The position numbers were made by a program, and so were the translations under genes. Under the pieces are notes generated by a model. That model saw only the letters and a program-made list of their open reading frames with translations. It searched no databases and was not told the origin of the DNA. Positions 1 through 5,467 of a DNA stretch of 7,055 bases are shown here, in pieces. Every line of letters starts with the position of its first letter. The first letter of the stretch is position 1. Origin of the DNA: an uncultured Erysipelotrichaceae bacterium (lineage in GTDB: Bacteria > Bacillota_I > Bacilli_A > Erysipelotrichales > Coprobacillaceae); the NCBI GenBank assembly GCA_910588075.1, contig CAJUOS010000072.1, forward strand, positions 1 to 7,055. Reading direction: 5' to 3'.

Positions 1-10
1 ATTATACACT

Positions 11-37
11 AAAAAAGCACACCTTATGGTGCACTTT
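11..37 (-). terminator. Rho-independent terminator of agrDB
   Basis: Read on the minus strand, the arms AAAGTGCACC and GGTGTGCTTT form a 10-pair stem with two central G-U wobbles around the loop ATAA. The stem runs into six T (positions 16-11). It lies about 40 bases after the agrB stop. The plus strand has no comparable T run after the hairpin, so it acts on leftward transcription. It suggests that the agr transcript ends here and does not continue into agrC/agrA genes to the left. Confidence 0.8.
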
Positions 38-52
38 GAATTTTAATTTAGG

Positions 53-80
53 AAATTGATATGCCTAAACATATCAATTT
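53..80. repeat. AT-rich inverted repeat overlapping the agrB stop
   Basis: AAATTGATATG (53-63) and its exact reverse complement (70-80) form an 11-bp perfect stem with a 6-base loop. The stem includes the first two bases of the agrB stop triplet (79-81). No T run follows it, so it is not a classical terminator by itself. It sits just ahead of the terminator at 11-37 and may protect the 3' end of the mRNA or assist termination; that role is inferred. Confidence 0.5.
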
Positions 81-639
81 ACATAATATTTACTCTTTTT
101 AATAAATAACCAATGATACTAGATATAATGACCAAAAGCATTGAATATAAAATAACCATATATATATCATTTAATTTCATTAATAAACAAATCACTAAAA
201 TAATATTATCAATAAAAACATGGAACATTAATTTCCTTTTATAAACTGCTTTTTCCTTATCACTTAAAACTTTATTATGTGTATCAACGACTGGAAGAAA
301 TATAAATATCATCATTATAACGCTTTGAATGATAATCTTATATGTAATATCAAAATCATAATATTGGCACAGAATTGGAATAATAAGCGTAATAATTGTT
401 GATAAAAATAAACAACTTTTTGAATCACTTAAATGAAATCCCCCACTAAATCTTCTTAACTGAAATACGCATATCAAAAATATAATTGTGTATAAATAAT
501 TCTTTAAAATAATATTTCCTATAAATACAAATATAATAAAAATAGCATATAATCTAAAATTAGCATATCCATATTCATAAATATCCCTATCCTCTTCTGC
601 AATAATTTTATGATCAATTAATTGATTAATTATATTCAT
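79..639 (-). CDS. agrB: AgrB family peptide-processing membrane cysteine protease
   Basis: AgrB proteins are multi-pass membrane endopeptidases that cut the C-terminal tail from the AgrD precursor and form the thiolactone or lactone ring of the signal peptide. The 186-aa product has the usual family length. Its signature RRFSGGFHLSDSKSC (residues 62-76) supplies the predicted catalytic His69 and Cys76, seven residues apart as in the staphylococcal His77/Cys84 pair. Hydrophobic segments lie at roughly 30-60, 78-118 and 138-178. The start ATG overlaps the agrD stop by one base (TAATG), so translation is probably coupled. The order agrD-agrB is the reverse of the staphylococcal agrBDCA order. 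No agrC or agrA follows; a terminator lies directly downstream. Family assignment is secure; the exact substrate is inferred from the adjacent gene. Confidence 0.93.
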   Translation of the reverse strand: MNIINQLIDHKIIAEEDRDIYEYGYANFRLYAIFIIFVFIGNIILKNYLYTIIFLICVFQLRRFSGGFHLSDSKSCLFLSTIITLIIPILCQYYDFDITYKIIIQSVIMMIFIFLPVVDTHNKVLSDKEKAVYKRKLMFHVFIDNIILVICLLMKLNDIYMVILYSMLLVIISSIIGYLLKRVNIM

Positions 640-794
640 TAGATATTTTTAAAACGTTCTAATGACTTGTTTTCTTCTGGTTGATGGAAAATAGCATTAC
701 ATGAAGAGTTAACAGTTGTTACACCAACATATAAGAGTATTCCTGATACAACCTTTAAACAATAATCTTGTAAATCTTTTAAAACATTTCTCAT
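639..794 (-). CDS. agrD: AgrD-like cyclic lactone autoinducer peptide precursor
   Basis: The 51-aa precursor has three typical parts: an amphipathic or hydrophobic leader (about residues 1-28), a core around NSSCNAIF (29-36), and the charged recognition tail HQPEENKSLERFKNI. By analogy with other AgrD peptides, Cys32 and the carboxyl of Phe36 would form a five-residue thiolactone ring C-N-A-I-F. The HQPE after the ring matches clostridial-type precursors, although the usual second Pro of the tail appears as Asn42. The start at 794 was chosen over an upstream in-frame ATG at 887. An ideal site AAAGGAGG (810-803) lies 8 bases before it, and the longer version would run through the promoter repeats. 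The gene overlaps agrB by one base. The exact N-terminal cut and final peptide cannot be read from sequence. Confidence 0.88.
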   Translation of the reverse strand: MRNVLKDLQDYCLKVVSGILLYVGVTTVNSSCNAIFHQPEENKSLERFKNI

Positions 795-818
795 AAATTT
801 AACCTCCTTTTTATATAT

Positions 819-847
819 ATAATAAATATAAAGGAGTTCGACAAAAT
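819..847 (-). promoter_or_regulatory. Probable weak promoter of agrDB
   Basis: The minus strand upstream of agrD is a run of TA-rich hexamers that could serve as -10 elements; TATTAT at 824-819 is the most plausible. None has a good -35 partner at 17 bases. The -35 position is instead occupied by one copy of a direct repeat (838-847). A weak -35 covered by an activator site is typical of regulator-dependent promoters. The -10 choice is uncertain. Confidence 0.3.
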
Positions 848-890
848 TAGGAATACAGTCTGCACAAAATGCATAATAATTGTACAAAAT
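838..890. promoter_or_regulatory. Three direct repeats upstream of agrD, candidate activator sites
   Basis: On the plus strand, TCGACAAAAT (838-847), TGCACAAAAT (861-870) and TGTACAAAAT (881-890) share the core ACAAAAT. Their starts are spaced 23 and 20 bases, about two helical turns, so they lie on one face of the DNA. Spaced direct repeats just upstream of the promoter are the arrangement bound by LytTR-family regulators such as AgrA. The core here does not match the staphylococcal consensus closely. That these repeats are regulator sites, perhaps for autoinduction, is inference. Confidence 0.45.
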
Positions 891-970
891 ACACTTTTTA
901 TAAATCTGTATTAGATCAATTTATGAAATATATTATTTCTCATATCTATAATTTAATCATTAATACTATT

Positions 971-998
971 AAAAAAGGTATCAAAATATTGATACCTT
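971..998 (-). terminator. Rho-independent terminator of the rnf operon
   Basis: On the minus strand, AAGGTATCAA, loop TATT and TTGATACCTT form a perfect 10-bp stem followed by T at 976-971. It begins 8 bases after the rnfB stop codon. It separates the rnf operon from the agr promoter. It also shows that rnfB really ends here, with no room for missing ferredoxin domains. Confidence 0.9.
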
Positions 999-1005
999 CA
1001 TTAAC

Positions 1006-1317
1006 CTAAATTGTAACACTCACTGTTGTTCCATCTGGTCCAGGAGTTTCATTTAAATAAGTTGCAATCTTTTCTCTTGCTTCAGCATTACTTACTAAAC
1101 AAGTAGATACTTTGTTTGCATCTCCTTCTACCAAAGCAGTTGCAAAACCAGAACAACCAGGATAACCACATGCTCCACAGTTCGCCCCTGGAAGCATTTC
1201 AGTAACATCACCAATACGATTATCTTCTTCTACAATAAGATATTTATTAGCAATTCCTAAAACCAATCCAAGTATTGCTCCAATAACAACTAAAGCTAAT
1301 ATAGCACTAATGTTCAT
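1006..1317 (-). CDS. rnfB: Short RnfB: membrane anchor plus single 4Fe-4S domain
   Basis: RnfB is normally the ferredoxin-facing subunit of the Rnf complex: an N-terminal helix, a 4Fe-4S domain (PF04060), then two or more ferredoxin-type cluster domains on the cytosolic side. This 103-aa protein keeps the helix (about residues 4-26) and the first motif, GANCGACGYPGC, with Cys47, Cys50, Cys55 and a fourth at Cys73. It then stops after about 30 more residues ending in VSVTI. The usual length is roughly 200-300 aa or more, so the ferredoxin-like part is absent. The strong site AGGAGG sits 8 bases before the ATG, and the start overlaps the preceding small gene by one base (TAATG). The terminator follows at once and no ferredoxin-like remnant is seen in other frames, which argues against a recent frameshift. 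Identity is secure; how it accepts electrons is unknown. Confidence 0.9.
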   Translation of the reverse strand: MNISAILALVVIGAILGLVLGIANKYLIVEEDNRIGDVTEMLPGANCGACGYPGCSGFATALVEGDANKVSTCLVSNAEAREKIATYLNETPGPDGTTVSVTI

Positions 1318-1490
1318 TATTTTTCCTCCTCATGATGAGCACTATGATGGGTACATGCAATATTGTTGCATCCACTACATTCACTCATATCCTCACACCC
1401 CTCTGGACGAGGTGTATTATTATTCCACAAATATGTTCCAATAAAGACAGCTACCAAAATAGCCATCCATACAAAAGCCCAAATATTCAT
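1317..1490 (-). CDS. Small Cys-rich single-span membrane protein in the rnf operon
   Basis: I do not recognise a named family. The 57-aa product has one hydrophobic helix (about residues 4-22), a short polar turn (NNNTPRPEG), then four cysteines, Cys32, Cys38, Cys41 and Cys46, and a His/Glu-rich end (HHSAHHEEEK). The Cys38-x2-Cys41-x4-Cys46 spacing equals that of the RnfB cluster motif (Cys47, Cys50, Cys55), so an extra 4Fe-4S centre or metal site is plausible. An in-frame ATG at 1523 would add 11 residues but lies inside rnfA. The ATG at 1490-1488 overlaps the rnfA stop by one base (TAATG), the same junction used at the next gene. The ribosome site is weak, so coupling to rnfA translation is likely. 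It superficially resembles FeoB-associated Cys-rich membrane peptides. Position suggests an Rnf accessory or part of a split RnfB; this is inferred. Confidence 0.75.
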   Translation of the reverse strand: MNIWAFVWMAILVAVFIGTYLWNNNTPRPEGCEDMSECSGCNNIACTHHSAHHEEEK

Positions 1491-2062
1491 TAAACAAGAC
1501 CTGCGATTCCAGCAATAGCACAAGCCATAATCCCAGCAGTGATTAATGCAATTGGAGTTCCTTTAAAACTTTCAGGAACATTAGCAATATCTAATCTTTC
1601 TCTAATTGTTGCAAAGATATAAATAACAATTGTAAATCCAATTGATACAGCTAAACCTGCAACAGCAGCTTCAATCAAATTATATCCTGCACTAATATTA
1701 TCTAATGCAACACCCAATACAGCACAGTTTGTTGTAATTAATGGTAAATAAACTCCCATAGCCTTATATATATCTGGACTTGTTTTCTTTAAAAACATTT
1801 CAACAAATTGTACAAGTGAAGCAATCACTAAAATAAATGTAATTAAATCTAAATATTCAATCTTTAATGGTACTAATATACAATTATATATTAACCAAGT
1901 CACAATTGATGATACAAAAATAACAAATGTAACAGCATATCCCATGTTTAAAGCATTTTTAGGTTTTTTAGAAACACCTAATAATGGACAAATAGCATAG
2001 AATTTACTTAATACAACATTATTAACAAAAGTTAATCCAATAAATAAACTGACTAATTCCAT
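1490..2062 (-). CDS. rnfA: RnfA, integral membrane subunit of the Rnf complex
   Basis: RnfA pairs with its homologue RnfE in the membrane core; both are related to NqrE and NqrD. Each contributes two cysteines to an intramembrane 2Fe-2S cluster on the electron path between the cytosolic and outer sides. The 190-aa product has the expected length and about six hydrophobic helices. The conserved cysteines are present: Cys25 in FYAICPLLG and Cys113 in ITTNCAVLG. The other typical segments, FVNNVVLSKF near the N-terminus and MGVYLPLITTNCA, are intact. GGAGG lies 9 bases before the ATG and inside the end of rnfE, whose stop is one base away. Nothing unusual is seen. Confidence 0.95.
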   Translation of the reverse strand: MELVSLFIGLTFVNNVVLSKFYAICPLLGVSKKPKNALNMGYAVTFVIFVSSIVTWLIYNCILVPLKIEYLDLITFILVIASLVQFVEMFLKKTSPDIYKAMGVYLPLITTNCAVLGVALDNISAGYNLIEAAVAGLAVSIGFTIVIYIFATIRERLDIANVPESFKGTPIALITAGIMACAIAGIAGLV

Positions 2063-2063
2063 A

Positions 2064-2735
2064 CTACTTTGCCTCCGCTTCTTTTAATTTTTCTGCTCTA
2101 ATTTTTGCTTTTTTTTCTTTTCTTATTTTTAAGAATTGAACAAAAGCAAGTATACACCCTAAAGTCAAGAAAGCTCCTGCTGGTTGTGTAAATAATGAAA
2201 CAGCATAATCAGCAAAAATCTTAATATCAAAAATAACTTGACTTGCATCAAATGGATTATATAAACTCAATCCACCTGTTCCAATAAACTCTCTAAAGAA
2301 TGAAATAACTAATACTGCTAAAGTATAACCTAATCCCATTCCTAAAGCATCTAATAAAGAATCACCAATCCCATTTTTAGATGCAAAACTTTCTGCTCTA
2401 CCTAAAATAATACAGTTAACTACAATTAATGGAATGAATACTCCTAATGACTCATACAAAGCAGGAGTATATGCATTCATTAACATTTGAACACATTTAA
2501 CCAATGTTGCAATAACAACAATGAAAACAGGTATTCTAATTTCATTAGGAATGATTTTTCTTAACAATGAAATAATAATATTACTCATAATTAATACACA
2601 AGTTACAGCCATTCCCATACCAATCGCATTTGTTAATGATGTTGTAATTGCTAAGGCTGAACATAGACCTAGCAATAAAACAAAGATTGGATTTTCAATA
2701 AATAAACCTTTTTTGAAAATATCTAATTTTTTCAT
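2064..2735 (-). CDS. rnfE: RnfE, integral membrane subunit of the Rnf complex
   Basis: RnfE is the partner of RnfA in the membrane core (homologue of NqrD). The 223-aa protein starts with the typical KKGLFIENPIFVLLLGLC and has about six membrane helices. The cluster cysteines are Cys25 and Cys108 (LIVVNCIILGRAESFA). The FFREFIGTGGL segment near residue 150 is also characteristic. The C-terminus is a Lys/Glu-rich soluble tail after the last helix (RKEKKAKIRAEKLKEAEAK), probably cytosolic. GGAGGGG lies 6 bases before the ATG. The rnfG stop is 13 bases upstream and abuts the ribosome site, consistent with one operon. Confidence 0.95.
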   Translation of the reverse strand: MKKLDIFKKGLFIENPIFVLLLGLCSALAITTSLTNAIGMGMAVTCVLIMSNIIISLLRKIIPNEIRIPVFIVVIATLVKCVQMLMNAYTPALYESLGVFIPLIVVNCIILGRAESFASKNGIGDSLLDALGMGLGYTLAVLVISFFREFIGTGGLSLYNPFDASQVIFDIKIFADYAVSLFTQPAGAFLTLGCILAFVQFLKIRKEKKAKIRAEKLKEAEAK

Positions 2736-2748
2736 CTATGTCCCCTCC

Positions 2749-3282
2749 TTATTTAAAATTAGCATTATAATGTTCTGTTGCTTGATTAATTCCATCAACA
2801 ACAGCAGAAGAAGAAATTGTCGCTCCAGAAATGACATCAATAGATTCATCAATACTCTTTCCTACAATTCCACTTTTGAAACCTTCTTCAGCAACCTTAG
2901 AACCAAAACCGCTTGTTTCTCCACTACAATCAATAACTTCATACCCCTTATAAGTACCATCCTTATCTAATGCAATTAAATAAACAATTGGTGTACTTGC
3001 TCCACCATATCCAGTTACACTACATTTATAAACATAACCTTTAACAGTTCCGCCACTACTTGCCTCATAACATCCTTGTAATGCTGTATAATCAGCCAAA
3101 CCAGTATCAAGTGCCTTAAATTCTTCTCCAGAATTATATATTTTTACTAAATTCTCTTTTTCACTTGCAATAGCTGCTTCTTGAATAATTGGATCAGTCA
3201 TTTGATAAACAAATGATAAAGCTGCTCCAGAAAGTCCTGCAACAACCGCAAGGAAAAGAGTTAATTTAATTATTTTATTCAT
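2749..3282 (-). CDS. rnfG: RnfG, extracytosolic covalent-FMN subunit
   Basis: RnfG carries an FMN attached covalently to Thr by the flavin transferase ApbE, in a domain outside the membrane. The 177-aa product has an N-terminal membrane anchor (about residues 5-26), the family-like TDPII segment (29-33) and an FMN_bind domain. The flavinylation motif DVISGATISS places the FMN on Thr155. The SGETSGFGSK stretch (120-129) corresponds to the usual ETPGLG motif of the flavin pocket. Length is normal. AGGAGG lies 8 bases before the ATG and overlaps the rnfD stop. No apbE is present in this window, so the transferase must be elsewhere. Function is assigned by family. Confidence 0.94.
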   Translation of the reverse strand: MNKIIKLTLFLAVVAGLSGAALSFVYQMTDPIIQEAAIASEKENLVKIYNSGEEFKALDTGLADYTALQGCYEASSGGTVKGYVYKCSVTGYGGASTPIVYLIALDKDGTYKGYEVIDCSGETSGFGSKVAEEGFKSGIVGKSIDESIDVISGATISSSAVVDGINQATEHYNANFK

Positions 3283-3294
3283 ATTCCTTACCTC

Positions 3295-5454
3295 CTATTG
3301 AGCTGCAGCAATTGCTTTTTCAATTGCTTCAACGATTCCTTTCGTAGTCATTGTTGCTCCAGTTGCAGTATCTACACCTTCAATATCTTTTTTCTTAAAT
3401 GAAGATTTTAAATATTTATCATAGAAAGCTTTTGCCTTCTCATTTGTTGTTTTACCTTCAATTAAATCTAAACCATAACCTTCTGTCTCGCCTGCATATT
3501 CTTTAACCTTAACAGTAACATTATCTCCTTTAACTTTAACTAATACTGTCATAGGTTGATTTTCTCCACCAAAACCATTTGTTTTTATTTCATAGAATCC
3601 ATCTTTATTAGGAACTAAAATATCATTAACTTTTTCAATAGCTTGTTGAATAGCTTCGATAATTCCTTTAGAAGTTATTGTAGCTCCAGTTGCTGTATCT
3701 ACACCTTCAACATCTTTTACGGCAAGTTTTCCTTTTAAAACTTTATCATAGAAAGTTTTTGCTTTTTCATTTGTTGCTTTTCCTTCAATAAGATCTAAAC
3801 CATAACCTTCTGTTTCACCTGCATATTCTACAACTTTTACAGAAGTTATTTGAGATTTAGCTTTATCAATAGAAACTTCAATTTTCATTGGTTGATTTTC
3901 TCCACCAAAACCAATAGCATTTAATGTATAAGTATAAACACTACCTTTAACAACTGGTTCACTTTCATAAGTCTCAATTGCACCTTTAATAGCATTTATA
4001 ATTCCATTAGCAGTCATAGTTGCTCCAGTTGCTGTATCTACACCTTCAACATCTTTTACTGCTATACCACTCTTTAAAACTTTATCATAGAAAGCTTTAC
4101 CTTTTTCATTTGTTGCTTTTCCTTCAATAAGATCTAAACCATAACCTTCTGTTTCACCTGCATATTCTACAACCTTTACAGAAGTAATCTTATCTTTAGA
4201 TAATTTAACTTCCACTTTCATTGGTTGATTTTCTCCACCAAATCCATAAGTTTGCATTAAATATCCACCTTTAATCTTACTTACAACATCCCATTTTGGC
4301 TTTTTAGCTGCTTCTTCAGCTTCTTTTCTTTTCTTTTCTTCTTCAGCTTTAATAGCTTCTTGTTTTTCAGTTTCTAATCTATTTTTCAATGATTGTCCTA
4401 TACCAAATACACAAGCAACAGAAACAAATAAACTAATAGCAATAACAGCCCATTGCTTTTTTGTATTTTCACTTGTTCTACCTAATATCATTGAATCAAT
4501 AAATGGTGTAAACATATTCATAATCAAAATTGAGAATAAAACACCTTCAGGATAATTCGCTTTTAAACGAATAATCATTGTTAAAAATCCTAAACAAATA
4601 CCATATAAGATTTTTCCTAATGGACTTGTTGGTGATGTTACTGGATCTGTAGCCATAAAAACAGCACCAAAAACCACACCACCAATACATAAATGAACAA
4701 GTGGATAAGTTATAGGATTTAAACCATTCACTAAAGCAAAGACTTCACTTAATACGAGAACAGTTCCTAAGTATGCAACAGGAATTCTCGCATCAAAGAC
4801 ATGTCTTATCACTAAAATAACACCAACAACCAAAATTGCCAATGCACAAGTTTCACCTAAAGCTCCTGCATGTGTTCCAATAAACAAATCAAGCAAGTTA
4901 TAAGTAAAAGCTTCTCCACCTAACCAATTTGTTCCAGCAAGCATTGTTGCAGGTGTAGCTTTAGTAGCAATATCAATACCATTAACAGGTATATTTGTTG
5001 TTAAAGATGCTCCATAAGCCAAATGTACCACAACACGTCCTACTAATGCAGGATTAAAAATATTTTGTCCAAATCCACCATAAACTAATTTCCCAAAGAA
5101 AATAGCAATGAATGAACCTATTGCAACAACATATAAAGGTGTTCCAACTGGTAATGTTAAAGCAAAAATAATTGATGTTACCAATGGGAAACTATTCTTT
5201 AAATGTTCAATAATACTTAATTTATGAATCCAAGCCCATACAACTTCTGTAACTACTGCAACACCTACAGAAACACCATAAATAAGCATTGCTTTTATAA
5301 CACTGTTCATTGGGTTGGTTTTGACAATCATATATTGACAAACTAACGAACAAACCACAATCACCAATAACCCAATTGTTAAATCTCTCATAATACGATG
5401 TGTAGAGAGTTTTTGACGATAGTTTGGTGATGTTCTTTGCATAGTAATCTTCAT
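3295..5454 (-). CDS. rnfD: RnfD fused to three tandem FMN-binding domains
   Basis: RnfD (NqrB homologue) is a ten-helix membrane subunit bearing covalent FMN; the usual length is about 310-350 aa, against 719 here. Residues 1-325 are RnfD-like: FGQNIFNPALVGR (128-140), the flavin loop DIATKATPAT with predicted FMN-Thr167, and YPEGVLFSILIMN (301-313). Then come an additional helix (about 334-353), a charged coiled-coil-like linker (357-387) and three FMN_bind domains at about 398-495, 507-607 and 619-715. Each domain repeats GFGGENQPM, AGETEGYGLDLIEGK and DTATGAT, giving predicted FMN-Thr479, Thr592 and Thr701. The eleventh helix should move the tail outside, where ApbE works; helix plus linker resembles an RnfG anchor. 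GAGGGG lies 6 bases before the ATG, and the rnfC stop is 13 bases upstream. Such multi-flavin proteins are known from extracytosolic electron transfer; the role here is inferred. Confidence 0.95.
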   Translation of the reverse strand: MKITMQRTSPNYRQKLSTHRIMRDLTIGLLVIVVCSLVCQYMIVKTNPMNSVIKAMLIYGVSVGVAVVTEVVWAWIHKLSIIEHLKNSFPLVTSIIFALTLPVGTPLYVVAIGSFIAIFFGKLVYGGFGQNIFNPALVGRVVVHLAYGASLTTNIPVNGIDIATKATPATMLAGTNWLGGEAFTYNLLDLFIGTHAGALGETCALAILVVGVILVIRHVFDARIPVAYLGTVLVLSEVFALVNGLNPITYPLVHLCIGGVVFGAVFMATDPVTSPTSPLGKILYGICLGFLTMIIRLKANYPEGVLFSILIMNMFTPFIDSMILGRTSENTKKQWAVIAISLFVSVACVFGIGQSLKNRLETEKQEAIKAEEEKKRKEAEEAAKKPKWDVVSKIKGGYLMQTYGFGGENQPMKVEVKLSKDKITSVKVVEYAGETEGYGLDLIEGKATNEKGKAFYDKVLKSGIAVKDVEGVDTATGATMTANGIINAIKGAIETYESEPVVKGSVYTYTLNAIGFGGENQPMKIEVSIDKAKSQITSVKVVEYAGETEGYGLDLIEGKATNEKAKTFYDKVLKGKLAVKDVEGVDTATGATITSKGIIEAIQQAIEKVNDILVPNKDGFYEIKTNGFGGENQPMTVLVKVKGDNVTVKVKEYAGETEGYGLDLIEGKTTNEKAKAFYDKYLKSSFKKKDIEGVDTATGATMTTKGIVEAIEKAIAAAQ
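3762..4173. repeat. Direct DNA repeats within the RnfD FMN domains
   Basis: Bases 3762-3834 and 4101-4173 are identical over 73 bp, offset by 339 bp (113 codons). A second identical stretch of about 38 bp at 3683-3720 and 4022-4059 has the same offset. These encode equivalent parts of the first and second FMN domains. The third domain (about 3300-3600) is similar in protein but more diverged in DNA. This suggests recent duplication or gene conversion between domains one and two, and makes domain number prone to change by recombination. Confidence 0.9.
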
Positions 5455-5467
5455 AATAAACCCCTCT

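Noticed and set aside
795..887. N-terminal extension of agrD to an upstream ATG
   Set aside because: The extension translates the promoter repeats and TA-rich region. A near-perfect ribosome site points to the ATG at 794, and a 51-aa precursor is the normal size.
852..912. Inverted AATACAG / CTGTATT pair upstream of agrD
   Set aside because: Only 7 bases per arm, separated by 47 bases, in AT-rich DNA; not distinguishable from chance.
1006..1317. rnfB as a frameshifted pseudogene
   Set aside because: The cluster motif is intact, the stop is followed immediately by a strong terminator, and no ferredoxin-like sequence is present downstream in any frame. A short but functional gene is the better reading.
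1491..1523. Upstream start for the small Cys-rich protein
   Set aside because: The extra 11 residues lie within rnfA. The TAATG overlap at 1490 matches the next junction and gives a clean N-terminal membrane helix.
2521..2970. Plus-strand open frame of 149 codons
   Set aside because: It lies opposite rnfE and rnfG, has no good ribosome site, and its product is an Asn/Ile/Thr-rich shadow of the minus-strand genes.
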